A DNA stretch of 64,000 bases from Streptacidiphilus fuscans (GCF_015690355.1 NZ_JADPRT010000008.1:138908-202907); one strand, 5' to 3'; shown: positions 42,738 to 52,234, numbered from the stretch's first letter. Notes: generated from the sequence alone by a model not told the origin. Program-made: numbers and translations.

Positions 42738-43300
42738 CCTGGGGGCGCGCCGCCGGCATGATGATGGGCTGGGATCGGCGCGAGATGCGCCAACTCCTCC
42801 GCCGTGCCGTATGGCTCCAGGTACGGGCGCCAGCGCGGATCGCGGTGGCCTGTGCCGATGATCCGCCAGGCGAGGCCTGTCGGTGGGGCAGGGGTCCGCT
42901 TCATCCGCCAGCCGAGATCGGCGAGGTGGCGGTCCGCCTTGACGTGGTTGCACCGGCGACACGCGGCGACGACGTTGTCCCACGCGTGCTGCCCGCCACG
43001 GCTGCGCGGAATCACGTGGTCGACGCTGGTTGCGACGCCACCGCAGTACACGCAGCGCCCGCCGTCGCGGGCGAACAGCGCCCTGCGGGTCAGCGGGACC
43101 GGGCCACGGAACGGGACTCGGACGAAACGGGTCAGTCGGACGACGGACGGAGCCGATACGGCTGTGGTCGCGCTGTGCATCAGTACCCCGGTGTCCTCGA
43201 GGCTCACCGCCTTCTTGTCGAGGACGAGGACCAGGGCGCGTCGTAGCGACACGACGCCCAGTGGCTCGTAGGACGCGTTCAGGACCAGAACTTGCGGCAC
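42713..43300 (-). CDS. HNH endonuclease
   Basis: 195 residues from GTG at 43300 with GGAGG 5 nt upstream. It starts PQVLVLNASYEPLGVVSLRR and contains a complete HNH site with zinc cysteines: CVYCGGVATSVDHVIPRSRG, then NVVAACRRCNHVKADR. This is the common actinobacterial chromosomal HNH protein; its biological target is unknown and it has no restriction or homing partner here. The frame continues upstream, but only the GTG has a ribosome binding site. Confidence 0.9.
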   Translation of the reverse strand: MPQVLVLNASYEPLGVVSLRRALVLVLDKKAVSLEDTGVLMHSATTAVSAPSVVRLTRFVRVPFRGPVPLTRRALFARDGGRCVYCGGVATSVDHVIPRSRGGQHAWDNVVAACRRCNHVKADRHLADLGWRMKRTPAPPTGLAWRIIGTGHRDPRWRPYLEPYGTAEELAHLAPIPAHHHAGGAPPGAPVELSA

Positions 43301-43595
43301 GAGGGCCTCCCTTTCCGCCGACGGCGCGTGGCTCGCGCCGGGACGACTGATCACCCGGGCGGGGTGATCTCCTGACAGTGTCGCCGCCCGAGGTGCAAAG
43401 GCGCCAGCATGTCCGGAGTTCCGGCCGGGTGTGTGCTCCCCCACACCGGAAGCCCACACCGGCATCATGCCCACAGTCACCGCAGGTGAAGCACGGTAAC
43501 GGCGGGTCAGCGGGGTGATCCACACACTCCTGCACACACTTCTCACGCACCTGCGGGTTTGCGTCGGGTTCGGTGCCGATGGCTACTCTGGGGCG

Positions 43596-44654
43596 ATGTC
43601 CAGCCAGACCTCTCCAAGCACCAGTTCGACCTCCCCCACGGTCTCCCTGCACGACGCGAGCCAGGCCGTCGGCTACGTCAGCCAGCACTGGCAGGCGTGG
43701 GTCACCGACGCGCTGCGCATGATCTTCATCGCGGTCATCGCGCTGGTGGTGCGCGCCCTGGTGGTGCGGCTGATCGACAAGATGGTCGAGAAGATGGCCA
43801 ACAGCACCGGCCACCACCACTCGGAGAGTGCGTGGATGTCGGGCCTGCTGGCCAATGCGGAGCGGCGGCGGCAGCGGTCCCAGGCGATGGGCTCGGTGCT
43901 CCGCAGCGTCGCGTCCTTCGTGATCCTGGGCACAGCGGCGATCACCATCCTGCCGGTGCTGGGGATCAACCTGGCCCCGCTGCTGGCCAGCGCGGGCGTC
44001 GCCGGTGTCGCGATCGGTTTCGGCGCGCGCAACCTGGTGACGGACTTCCTCTCCGGCGTCTTCATGATCCTTGAGGACCAGTACGGCGTCGGCGACCAGA
44101 TCGACACCGGGGTGGCCACCGGCACCGTGCTGGAGGTCGGCCTGCGGGTCACCAAGCTGCGCGGCGCGGGCGGGGAGATCTGGTACATCCGCAACGGCGA
44201 GGTGAAGCGGATCGCCAACCTGAGCCAGGGCTGGGCGACCGCCAGCGTGGAGATCCCGCTCGGCTACCACGAGGACCTGGACCGGGTGAAGGAGCTGATC
44301 CTGGCCGCCTCCGAGGAGATGGACAAGGAGGAGGAGTGGGCCGAGTCGCTGATCGAGCCGGTCAAGGTGCTGGGCGTCGACTCGCTGGCCGCCGACTCGA
44401 TGATCGTCCAGGTCTCCGTCAAGGTGCTGCCGGGCAAGTCGCTGGGCGTCGCGCGTGAGCTGCGCCGCCGGATCAAGATCGCGCTGGAGGATGCGGGGAT
44501 CCGCCTCGGGGCCACCCTGCCCATCGAGGACGCCGTTCCGGCCCAGCGCCCCGCGTCGGACATCAACGCCCCGTCCGTCCTCGGCGACCCGCTGAGCGCG
44601 CAGTCGCGCGGCACCGCGCCGATACCCGGCCTGGACGACCCGCTGCAGAAGTAG
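43596..44654 (+). CDS. MscS-family mechanosensitive ion channel
   Basis: 352 residues. Two or three membrane helices precede the pore helix, whose ASAGVAGVAIGFGARNLVTDFLSG matches the MscS TM3 pattern. The cytoplasmic beta domain follows (DQYGVGDQIDTG) and then an acidic alpha/beta domain and Pro-rich tail. It opens under membrane tension to release osmolytes. TACTCT ends 6 nt before the ATG, indicating a leaderless message. It is divergent from the HNH gene. Confidence 0.92.
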   Translation: MSSQTSPSTSSTSPTVSLHDASQAVGYVSQHWQAWVTDALRMIFIAVIALVVRALVVRLIDKMVEKMANSTGHHHSESAWMSGLLANAERRRQRSQAMGSVLRSVASFVILGTAAITILPVLGINLAPLLASAGVAGVAIGFGARNLVTDFLSGVFMILEDQYGVGDQIDTGVATGTVLEVGLRVTKLRGAGGEIWYIRNGEVKRIANLSQGWATASVEIPLGYHEDLDRVKELILAASEEMDKEEEWAESLIEPVKVLGVDSLAADSMIVQVSVKVLPGKSLGVARELRRRIKIALEDAGIRLGATLPIEDAVPAQRPASDINAPSVLGDPLSAQSRGTAPIPGLDDPLQK

Positions 44655-44677
44655 GCGCGCAGACTCCACCGCACGAG

Positions 44678-44719
44678 GGCGCGGGCCCGACCGGTCACCC
44701 GGCGGCCCCCGCCCGCGCC
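44678..44719 (+). terminator. probable terminator hairpin after MscS gene
   Basis: GGCGCGGGC and GCCCGCGCC pair across a GC-rich loop, 23 bases past the stop. No T-run. Confidence 0.45.
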
Positions 44720-44781
44720 GGTTGCCGACCCACGCCGGCGCCGGCCGACACCCGCCGACGCTTGCCAACCCCAAGGACATC

Positions 44782-44813
44782 GTTGTAAAGTACAACTTAG
44801 TCGCTTAGTTGTA
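44782..44813 (+). promoter_or_regulatory. palindromic operator, TetR-like site
   Basis: GTTGTA-AAG-TACAAC is a perfect palindrome (44782-44796), overlapped by a second near-palindrome TACAACTTAG-TCG-CTTAGTTGTA (44791-44813). It forms an AT-rich island in a GC-rich chromosome just upstream of the membrane-protein gene. No TetR gene is adjacent. Confidence 0.65.
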
Positions 44814-44838
44814 ATTACCAATCGTTTCTGGGGTGAAC

Positions 44839-45957
44839 ATGTCCGCCACGGCCACCACCGCCGCACCCTCCGAACGCGCCGTCCTCCGGCGCGTCCTCAC
44901 CCACCTGCTGCTGCCGCTGCTCATGTGCCTCGGCATGGGGCTCGCCTACGAGAGCGCGTTCCACGCGCCGTCGCCGCACCACATGAAGGTCGCGGTCATC
45001 GGCGCCACCCCGCAGGCGGACGTGCTGGCCCAGACGATCAAGGACCAGGCGGGCGACGCGCTCGACGTGACCACCCTGCCGAGCGCCGACGCCGCCAAGG
45101 CGCAGATCATGAACCGCTCGCTGGTCGCCGCCTACCAGCCCGGCGCAGGCACCCCGCAGCTCTACGTCGCGACCGCCAACTCGGGCACCGACGTCGAGGT
45201 GGCCACGAAGATCTTCACCACCGTCGCCGCGACCGGGCACCAGCCGCTGGCCACGGTCGACCTCACCCCGATGCCGTCGCAGGACCCGACCAACCAGGCG
45301 CTCTTCTTCCTGCTGGTGGCCATCAGCATCGGCTCCTACGGCAGCGTCGCCGTGATCGGCGGCGCGGGCGCGGCGCTGCGGGTGCGGACGCAGGCGGCGC
45401 TCTGCGTCGGCGTCTCGCTCACGGTCGCGGTGATCGGAACGGTGCTGGCCGGGCCGGTCTTCGACTTCGTCCACCACGACCTTGCCGGACTGTTCGCGCT
45501 GGCCTGGGTCTACTCCTTCGCGGTGGCCGGGATCGGGACCGCGCTGCACCACTTCCTGGGCCGCTGGACCACGCTGGGCACGATGCTGCTCTTCGTGATG
45601 CTGAACTTCACCTCCTCCGGCGGCGTCTTCCGCCCCGACCTGCAGAACGGCTTCTTCGGTTCGCTGCACTCGTTCTGGATCGGCTCGGGCTTCGTCGAGG
45701 GAACGCGGAGCATGATCTACTTCGACGGCCGCGGCGGCTTCTCGACCGACGTGTGGATCCTGGCGATCTGGGCGCTGGTCGCCGCCGCCGGGCTCGGCAT
45801 CACCGGCCTGGTCAAGTCCCGGCAGTCGCAGGGCTCGACGCTCGTCGCGGCGTCGAACGTCCCGACCGCGATCCCGACCGCGACCCTGGCTACTGCCCCT
45901 GCCTCGGAGACGCCGGACGACATTCGGGAGGAAGAGGAAGAAGCCGTCTCGGTCTGA
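44839..45957 (+). CDS. YhgE/ABC-2-like membrane protein
   Basis: 372 residues. ATG at 44839 is chosen over GTG 44833 because CTGGGG then has a 6-nt gap. One N-terminal helix (about 18-38), an extracytoplasmic alpha/beta domain of about 120 residues, then five helices from residue 155 on (ALFFLLVAISIGSYGSVAVI and others) and an acidic tail ending REEEEEAVSV. This is the topology of YhgE/Pip and ABC-2 permease-like exporters. No ATPase gene is adjacent. The upstream palindrome suggests repression by an unlinked regulator, perhaps responding to a toxic compound. Confidence 0.65.
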   Translation: MSATATTAAPSERAVLRRVLTHLLLPLLMCLGMGLAYESAFHAPSPHHMKVAVIGATPQADVLAQTIKDQAGDALDVTTLPSADAAKAQIMNRSLVAAYQPGAGTPQLYVATANSGTDVEVATKIFTTVAATGHQPLATVDLTPMPSQDPTNQALFFLLVAISIGSYGSVAVIGGAGAALRVRTQAALCVGVSLTVAVIGTVLAGPVFDFVHHDLAGLFALAWVYSFAVAGIGTALHHFLGRWTTLGTMLLFVMLNFTSSGGVFRPDLQNGFFGSLHSFWIGSGFVEGTRSMIYFDGRGGFSTDVWILAIWALVAAAGLGITGLVKSRQSQGSTLVAASNVPTAIPTATLATAPASETPDDIREEEEEAVSV

Positions 45958-46035
45958 TCCAAACCGCCCGCTCACCCCTCCCAACGCCCCGGGTAACGCT
46001 TCGGTCTCCAAGAGAATCGAGGCTTTCCCGGGGCA

Positions 46036-46092
46036 TTGACATCCCCTCATCCGCAGCCGTACGTTCCTGGCCAACCGTTAGGAAACTTTCCT
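46036..46092 (+). promoter_or_regulatory. csnR promoter and CsnR-type operator
   Basis: TTGACA (46036-46041), an 18-base spacer and TACGTT (46060-46065) form a good promoter. AGGAAA-C-TTTCCT (46080-46092) is a perfect palindrome just after the expected transcription start. Its sequence agrees with my recollection of the operator bound by the ROK regulator CsnR in Streptomyces. Confidence 0.7.
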
Positions 46093-46152
46093 TTCAGTTC
46101 AGGGCCCAGTCGTCCTCCATGAGGGCGACGCGAGGGAGAGTGGGGGAACGCC

Positions 46153-47370
46153 ATGGCGACCGGCCGCAGCAACGCCTCGCAGCCCGGTACCCCGAGGCTG
46201 CTGCGTGCGATCAACGACCGCGCCGCCCTGGAGCTGCTGCTCGAACAGGGTCCCCTGTCCCGGAGCCAACTGGGCACGCTGACCGGGCTGTCCAAGCCCA
46301 CCGCGTCCCAGCTGCTCACCCGGCTGGAGAGCGCCGGACTGGTCGTCCCGGTCGGCACCACCGCCGGACGTCCGGGCCCCGGCGCGCAGCTCTACGAGAT
46401 CAACCCGCGCGCCGCCTACGTGGCCGGCCTGGACGTCAGCCCCGAGCGGGTCCGGGTCTCCATCGCGGACATCACCGGACGCGTCGTCACCGAACACCGG
46501 CTGCCGCAGCACGAGGACGACCCCGGCCCGGCCGGGGAGCAGGTCGGACGCGCCCTCGACGTCGCCACCACCGCTGCGGGCCTCGACCGCAGCGAGCTGC
46601 GCGCCGTCGTCATCGGCACGCCCGGCGCGCTCGACCCGGCCACCGACGAACTCCGCTACGCCGCGCACCTTCCCGGTTGGCACTCGCCCCGGCTGCTGGA
46701 GGAGCTGACCGCGGAGCTCGGCGTCCCGGTCGCGCTGGAGAACGACGTCAACCTGGCCGCCGTCGCCGAGCAGCGCGTCGGACTGGCCCGCGGCCTCCAG
46801 GACTTCGTGCTGCTCTGGGTCGAGGCGGGCATCGGCGCCGCCCTGGTCCTGGGCGGCCGGATGCACCGCGGCCACACCGGCGGCGCGGGCGAGATCGGCT
46901 ACATGCCGATGCCCGGCGCGCCGCTGATCAAGAACCCCGAGCTGGAGACCGCGAACTCGGGCGGCTTCCAGGAACTGGCCGGCGCCCCGGCCGTGTTGGA
47001 GCTGGCCCGGGAGCACGGTCTCGACGGCGACACGGCCCAGGCCGCCGTCGCCGACGCGGTCCGACGGGTGGAGGCAGGCGACACCGCCGACGCCTCCGGG
47101 GCCGTGTTCCTGCGCACCCTCGCGGAGCGCCTGGCCACCGGCCTAGCGGCGGTCGTCGCGGTGGTCGACCCGGAGCTGATCGTGCTCAGCGGCGCGGTCC
47201 CGCGCGCCGGAGGCGAACGCCTGCGCGCGCTGGTGCAGGAGGAGTTGTCGGGGCTGGCCGTGCCCCGACCGCGCCTGCTGCAGAGCGAGCTGTCCGGCTC
47301 GCCCGTCGTCATCGGCGCGCTCCAGACCGCGTTGGCGACCGTGCGAGAACAGGTCTTCTCCACACACTGA
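46153..47370 (+). CDS. csnR: ROK-family repressor of chitosan-oligosaccharide genes
   Basis: 405 residues. N-terminal winged helix LSRSQLGTLTGLSKPTASQL (residues 36-55), then a ROK domain with ENDVNLAAVAEQ and GGRMHRGHTGGAGEIG. The cysteine zinc motif of ROK kinases is absent, as expected of a regulator. It heads an operon whose content (importer, GH4 enzyme, kinase) and operator match the csnR-K locus known from Streptomyces. It would repress until chitosan oligosaccharides or glucosamine derivatives arrive. The symbol rests on synteny. Confidence 0.8.
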   Translation: MATGRSNASQPGTPRLLRAINDRAALELLLEQGPLSRSQLGTLTGLSKPTASQLLTRLESAGLVVPVGTTAGRPGPGAQLYEINPRAAYVAGLDVSPERVRVSIADITGRVVTEHRLPQHEDDPGPAGEQVGRALDVATTAAGLDRSELRAVVIGTPGALDPATDELRYAAHLPGWHSPRLLEELTAELGVPVALENDVNLAAVAEQRVGLARGLQDFVLLWVEAGIGAALVLGGRMHRGHTGGAGEIGYMPMPGAPLIKNPELETANSGGFQELAGAPAVLELAREHGLDGDTAQAAVADAVRRVEAGDTADASGAVFLRTLAERLATGLAAVVAVVDPELIVLSGAVPRAGGERLRALVQEELSGLAVPRPRLLQSELSGSPVVIGALQTALATVREQVFSTH

Positions 47371-47543
47371 CCCGCACCACGGAAACACCGGCACTACAGG
47401 AACACCGGCACCGCGCACCACATGCACCGCCGCACCACCTGCACCGCAGCACCGCCCCCACCCCGGCAACGGACCGGCACCCGCACCAGGCCGCGCCCGT
47501 AGCCCCGTGCATCCACCACCGGTCCCAACCCACTGGAGTCCCC

Positions 47544-48899
47544 GTGTCGACTGCCCTCCCCCGCAGAGGACGCCGCGCCCTGGCGGCCCTCGCCGTGACT
47601 GCCTCGCTCGCACTCACCGCCGCCGCCTGCACCGGCCAGCCCAACACCGGCGCGCAGGGCAATACCGGGACCGACAACAAGCCGGTCACCATCACCTTCT
47701 GGCACGGCTGGAGCCAGCCCAACGAGCTCGCCGCGATCAACTCCGACATCGCCGCATTCGAGAAGCTGCACCCGAACATCAAGGTCAACGCGGTCAAGGC
47801 GGTCTCCGGCGACACCATCACCCAGGGCCTGCGCGCCACCGGCGCCAGCGCGCCCGACGTGGTCTCCGACTTCTCCACCACCGACGTCGGCAAGTTCTGC
47901 TCCACGGGCGCGTTCGTCAACCTGGACCCGCTGATGGCGAAGGACGGGATCGACCCGAAGACCACCTTCTCGCCAACCATGCTCAGCTACACCCAGTACA
48001 AGGGCGACCAGTGCTCGCTGCCGCTGCTGGGCGACGCGTACGGCCTCTACTACAACACCGACATGTTCAAGGCCGCAGGCATCGCATCGCCGCCGAAGAC
48101 CTTCTCAGAGCTGGCCGCCGACGCGGTCAAGCTGACCAAGGGCGACGGCTCGCAGCAGCTCGGCTACATGCCGCTGTGGGACTACTACGAGCAGAACACC
48201 GGCTACGTGGGCGGCCAGTACAACCCGACCTACTTCACCCCGGACGGCAAGTCCAACCTCGAGAACGACCCGACCTGGCCCGCAGTGTTCTCCTGGCAGA
48301 AGAGCCTGGTCAACCAGCTCGGCGGCTACGCCCATCTGGAGAAGCTGCGCACCGGCTACGGTGACGAGTTCGCCGCCAACGCCTTCGACAAGGGCAAGGT
48401 CGCGATGCAGCTGGACGGCGAGTGGCGCATCTCCAACCTGCAGCAGGACAACGTCCCGTTCCACTGGGCCACCGCGCCGTTCCCGGTCCCGGACAACATG
48501 GCGGCCGACTACGGCATGGGCTTCCAGACCGGCACCATCATCGGCATCAACCGCAACAGCCAGAAGCAGGCCGCGGCCTGGGAGTTCGTGAAGTTCATGA
48601 CCACGGACACCAACGCGCTGGTCACCTTCGCCAACGCGATCGACAACGTGCCGAGCACCCTGGCCGCGCTCAAGTCGCCGGACCTGAAGCTGCCGAGCAC
48701 CTTCCAGACCTTCCTGAACGTGGCCGCCGACCCCAAGTCGGTGACCCAGCCCGCCACGCCGGACGGCGACAACTACGTCACCATCCTGCAGAACCTGGGC
48801 CTGGACCTGCAGTCGGGCAAGCAGACCGACGTGACGGCCGGACTGAAGAAGGCCGACTCGGACATCGACAACTCGCTCGCCCAGGCCGGGGCGCAGTGA
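47544..48899 (+). CDS. csnE: ABC sugar-binding lipoprotein
   Basis: 451 residues from GTG with GGAG upstream. Signal peptide with lipobox (ALTAAAC, lipidated Cys near residue 29), then a family 1 extracellular solute-binding fold opening ITFWHGWSQPNE. It captures an oligosaccharide outside the membrane and delivers it to the two permeases downstream. In the csn model the ligand is a glucosamine oligosaccharide. The ATPase is not in the operon; streptomycetes share MsiK among such importers. Confidence 0.85.
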   Translation: MSTALPRRGRRALAALAVTASLALTAAACTGQPNTGAQGNTGTDNKPVTITFWHGWSQPNELAAINSDIAAFEKLHPNIKVNAVKAVSGDTITQGLRATGASAPDVVSDFSTTDVGKFCSTGAFVNLDPLMAKDGIDPKTTFSPTMLSYTQYKGDQCSLPLLGDAYGLYYNTDMFKAAGIASPPKTFSELAADAVKLTKGDGSQQLGYMPLWDYYEQNTGYVGGQYNPTYFTPDGKSNLENDPTWPAVFSWQKSLVNQLGGYAHLEKLRTGYGDEFAANAFDKGKVAMQLDGEWRISNLQQDNVPFHWATAPFPVPDNMAADYGMGFQTGTIIGINRNSQKQAAAWEFVKFMTTDTNALVTFANAIDNVPSTLAALKSPDLKLPSTFQTFLNVAADPKSVTQPATPDGDNYVTILQNLGLDLQSGKQTDVTAGLKKADSDIDNSLAQAGAQ

Positions 48900-48937
48900 C
48901 CTCCGGGTTCTGACACCGACCTCCGGGTTCTGACACC
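48898..48937. repeat. tandem 20-nt duplication across a stop codon
   Basis: A 20-base unit beginning GACCTCCGGGTTC is present twice in tandem. The first copy starts within the stop codon of the binding-protein gene. Confidence 0.75.
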
Positions 48938-48945
48938 CGTCACAG

Positions 48946-48985
48946 CCGGACCGGTCGGAGCACGCACCCGCTCCGGCCGGTCCGG
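48946..48985 (+). terminator. intra-operon hairpin
   Basis: CCGGACCGGTCGGAGC pairs with GCTCCGGCCGGTCCGG around an 8-base loop, with one mismatch. It lies between binding-protein and permease genes, where a stabilising or partially terminating hairpin would keep binding-protein mRNA more abundant. Confidence 0.55.
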
Positions 48986-49030
48986 CCCCCGCCCCCTCTC
49001 CTCCTCCCCCGTCACCCGGTGGTGAACGTC

Positions 49031-50038
49031 ATGAGCAGCACGACGGCCGAGACCGGCCCGTCCCCCACCCAGCGCCGGGCGCGCGCAGGCAGGCCTCCGG
49101 TCGCGCCCGCGCTCAAGCGCAAGCGCCGCCGCGAGCTGCGGGTGGCACTGGCCTTCCTCTCCCCGTGGCTGATCGGCTTCGCGATCTTCTTCGCCTACCC
49201 GCTGATCTCCACCGTCTACTTCTCCTTCATGCACTACGACGGCTACAACCCGCCGAACTTCGTGGGCCTGAAGAACTGGAACTACGTCCTCACCCAGAAC
49301 CCGTACTTCTGGCAGGCCATGCGGAACACGCTGTGGCTGGTCGTGGTGATGGTGACGCTGCGGGTGATCTTCGGGCTCGGCATCGGGATGCTGATCACCA
49401 AGATCAAGACGGGTGCGGGCTTCTTCCGCACCGCCTTCTACCTGCCGTACCTGGCTCCTCCGGTGGCGGCGACCATCGGCTTCGCCTTCCTGCTCAACCC
49501 CGGTACCGGGCCGGTCAACCACGTGCTCGGCGAGCTCGGCCTGCCGCAGCCCGGCTGGTTCAACGACCCGAACTGGTCCAAGCCCTCGCTGGTGCTGCTG
49601 GCGCTGTGGGGCATCGGCGACCTGATGGTCATCTTCATGGCCGCGCTGCTGGACGTGCCGACCGAGCAGTACGAGGCGGCGTCGCTCGACGGCGCCAGCC
49701 CTTTCCAGCGGTTCCGCTTCGTGACGCTGCCGAACATCATGCCGATCATCATGTTCGCGGTCGTCACCGGCGTGATCCAGACGCTGCAGTTCTACACCCA
49801 GGCGATTGTCGCCGGTCAGGTTGCCTCCGGCGTGATCAGCGGCGCGGGCACGAACTACGTCCCCGGCTACCCCAGCGGCTCGACCTGGACCGTCCCCCAA
49901 CTCGTCTACAACCTCGGCTTCCAGAGCAACGACGACATCGGCTCGGCCTGCGTGGTCTCGCTGGTCCTGTTCGTGCTCGCGATGGCCTTCACCTCCCTGC
50001 TGATGCGCCGGCGCTCCGGCCTCATGGGCGACGACTGA
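49031..50038 (+). CDS. csnF: ABC sugar permease 1
   Basis: 335 residues, six membrane helices after a basic N-terminus. The EAA loop that contacts the ATPase is EQYEAASLDGASPFQRFRFV. The first helix FLSPWLIGFAIFFAYPLIST is typical of MalF/UgpA-type subunits. ATG at 49031 is preferred over GTG at 49019. It is 22 bases upstream of the second permease gene and forms the channel with it. Confidence 0.88.
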   Translation: MSSTTAETGPSPTQRRARAGRPPVAPALKRKRRRELRVALAFLSPWLIGFAIFFAYPLISTVYFSFMHYDGYNPPNFVGLKNWNYVLTQNPYFWQAMRNTLWLVVVMVTLRVIFGLGIGMLITKIKTGAGFFRTAFYLPYLAPPVAATIGFAFLLNPGTGPVNHVLGELGLPQPGWFNDPNWSKPSLVLLALWGIGDLMVIFMAALLDVPTEQYEAASLDGASPFQRFRFVTLPNIMPIIMFAVVTGVIQTLQFYTQAIVAGQVASGVISGAGTNYVPGYPSGSTWTVPQLVYNLGFQSNDDIGSACVVSLVLFVLAMAFTSLLMRRRSGLMGDD

Positions 50039-50060
50039 GCAGGAAAGGAGCCATCCGACC

Positions 50061-50966
50061 ATGAGCGACACACTGACTCTCGACACCCCCGCGAGCGCCC
50101 CGGCGCCCGCGCCGCGAACGGCCGCGCACCGCCGGGCCGTTCGCAACCGCAGGCTCAACTGGATCGCCGTGCACTCGCTCGGCATCGCCGCTGCGCTGTT
50201 CTTCCTGCTGCCGTTCGTCTTCCTCTTCCTGACCTCGCTGATGAGCGACGACCAGACGCTGAGCGCCAACCTCTGGCCGCAGCACTGGGTCTGGAGCAAC
50301 TACATCAACGTGTTCAAGGTGCCGGGCTTCACCAGCTGGTGGAAGAACAGCATCATCTACTCCGTCTCCGGAACGGTGCTGACCGTCGTCTCCTCGGTCC
50401 CGGTCGCCTACGCGCTGGCCAAGTTCCGCTTCCCGGGGCGCCGGGTGGCGATGATGGCGGTCATCTCGATGATGATGCTGCCGCCGCAGGTGATCATCGT
50501 CCCGATGTACCTGGTCTGGACGAACCAGCTGCACCTGACCGGCACGCTGTGGCCGCTGATCATCCCGATGGCCTTCGGGGACGCGTTCTCCATCTTCCTG
50601 CTGCGCCAGTTCCTGCTGACCATCCCCAAGGAGTACCTGGACGCGGCCAAGGTCGACGGCTGCGGCGAGTTCACCACGCTGTGGCGGGTCGTCCTGCCGA
50701 TGATCAAGCCGGCCATCTCCGCGGTCGCGCTGTTCCAGTTCTTCTACTGCTGGAACGACTTCTTCGGCCCGCAGATCTACCTGGCGCAGAACCCCGCGTC
50801 GTGGACGGTCTCCTACGGTCTGCAGACCTTCCACAGCGCGCACCACACCGACTGGAACCTGACCATGGCCGCCACCCTGCTGGTGATGGCGCCCGTGATC
50901 ATCGTCTTCTTCTTCGCACAGAAGGCCTTCATCGAGGGCGTGACACTGACGGGAGTCAAGGGCTGA
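50061..50966 (+). CDS. csnG: ABC sugar permease 2
   Basis: 301 residues, six helices, with EAA motif EYLDAAKVDGCGEFTTLWRV and the MalG-type ending EGVTLTGVKG. GGAAAGGAG precedes the ATG. Its stop overlaps the start of the GH4 gene (ATGA), coupling import to intracellular hydrolysis. Confidence 0.88.
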   Translation: MSDTLTLDTPASAPAPAPRTAAHRRAVRNRRLNWIAVHSLGIAAALFFLLPFVFLFLTSLMSDDQTLSANLWPQHWVWSNYINVFKVPGFTSWWKNSIIYSVSGTVLTVVSSVPVAYALAKFRFPGRRVAMMAVISMMMLPPQVIIVPMYLVWTNQLHLTGTLWPLIIPMAFGDAFSIFLLRQFLLTIPKEYLDAAKVDGCGEFTTLWRVVLPMIKPAISAVALFQFFYCWNDFFGPQIYLAQNPASWTVSYGLQTFHSAHHTDWNLTMAATLLVMAPVIIVFFFAQKAFIEGVTLTGVKG

Positions 50967-52234
50967 TGAGCCTCAAGCTGGTCGTCGTCGGGGGCGGCTC
51001 GACGTACACGCCGGAACTGATCGACGGCTTCGCCAGACTCCGCGACACGTTGCCCATCGGCGAGTTGGTCCTGGTCGACCCGGCCGCTACACGGTTGGAG
51101 CTGGTCGGCGGCCTGGCCCGGCGGATCTTCGCCAAGCAGGGCCATCCGGGCACGATCACGACCTCCACCGACCTCGACGCGTCCGTCCAGGGCGCGGACG
51201 CGGTGCTGTTGCAGCTCCGCGTCGGCGGGCAGGCCGCCCGCAACGAGGACGAGACCTGGCCGCTGGAGTGCGGCTGCGTCGGCCAGGAGACCACCGGCGC
51301 GGGCGGCCTGGCCAAGGCGCTGCGCACCGTCCCGGTCGTCCTGGACATCGCCGAGCGGGTCCGCCGGGCCGCGCCGGACGCGTGGATCGTCGACTTCACC
51401 AACCCGGTCGGCATCGTCACGCGGGCACTTCTGACGCACGGTCACAAGGCCGTCGGGCTCTGCAACGTGGCCATCGGCTTCCAGCGCAAGTTCGCACGCC
51501 TGCTCGGGGTCGCGCCGGAGCGCGTCCAGTTGGACCACGTCGGACTCAACCACCTCACCTGGGAGCGCGGCGTCCGACTGGACGGCAAGGACGTGCTGCC
51601 GGACCTCATCTCCGGGCACGGCGAGGCGATCGCCGAGGACCTGGAGCTGCCGCTGTCGCTGGTGCGGCAGTTGGGCGTGGTGCCGTCGTACTACCTGCGC
51701 TACTTCTACGAACACGACGCGGTCGTGGCCGAGTTGAAGCAGCAGGGCTCGCGCGCCGCCAAGGTGGCGGAGATCGAGCGCGAGCTGCTGACGATGTACG
51801 CGGACCCGACGCTGGACGAGAAGCCGGAACTGCTGGCGCAGCGCGGCGGCGCGTTCTACAGCGAGGCGGCCGTGCAGCTGGTCGCGTCACTGCTGGGCAC
51901 CCAGGGCGGCGGACCGTCCGAGCAGGTGGTCAACCTGCTCAACCGGGGCACCCTGCCGTTCCTGCCGGACGACGCGGTGATCGAGGTCCCGGCCCTGGTC
52001 GACGCGGCGGGCCCGCGCGCACGGCCCGTCGCCGCGGTCGAGCCGCTCTACGCCGGGCTGATAGCGCATGTCACCGGCTACGAGCAGCTCGCGCTGGACG
52101 CGGCGCTGCGCGGCGGCAGGGACCGCGTCTTCCAGGCGCTGCTGGCTCATCCGCTGGTGGGACAGATCGACCTGGCGGAGCAGTTGACGGACCGTCTGAT
52201 CGCGCACAACCGCGAGCACCTGGCGTGGGCGTGA
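50966..52234 (+). CDS. csnH: GH4 family glycosidase
   Basis: 422 residues. It starts with a dinucleotide-binding motif VVVGGGSTYTPELIDG; DFTNPVGIVT, LCNVAIGFQ (metal Cys) and HVGLNHLTW (metal His) mark GH4. These enzymes use NAD+ and Mn2+ for oxidative cleavage and often act on 6-phospho-glycosides. In this operon it would cut the imported amino-sugar oligosaccharide, possibly after phosphorylation by the kinase encoded next. It is coupled to both neighbours by 4-base overlaps. Confidence 0.88.
   Translation: MSLKLVVVGGGSTYTPELIDGFARLRDTLPIGELVLVDPAATRLELVGGLARRIFAKQGHPGTITTSTDLDASVQGADAVLLQLRVGGQAARNEDETWPLECGCVGQETTGAGGLAKALRTVPVVLDIAERVRRAAPDAWIVDFTNPVGIVTRALLTHGHKAVGLCNVAIGFQRKFARLLGVAPERVQLDHVGLNHLTWERGVRLDGKDVLPDLISGHGEAIAEDLELPLSLVRQLGVVPSYYLRYFYEHDAVVAELKQQGSRAAKVAEIERELLTMYADPTLDEKPELLAQRGGAFYSEAAVQLVASLLGTQGGGPSEQVVNLLNRGTLPFLPDDAVIEVPALVDAAGPRARPVAAVEPLYAGLIAHVTGYEQLALDAALRGGRDRVFQALLAHPLVGQIDLAEQLTDRLIAHNREHLAWA

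Noticed and set aside
44925..47500. single 1324-residue ORF running from inside the YhgE-like gene to the csnE-like gene
   Set aside because: Only its last 451 codons are coding, starting with a signal peptide and lipobox at 47544; the rest is out-of-frame shadow over two real genes.
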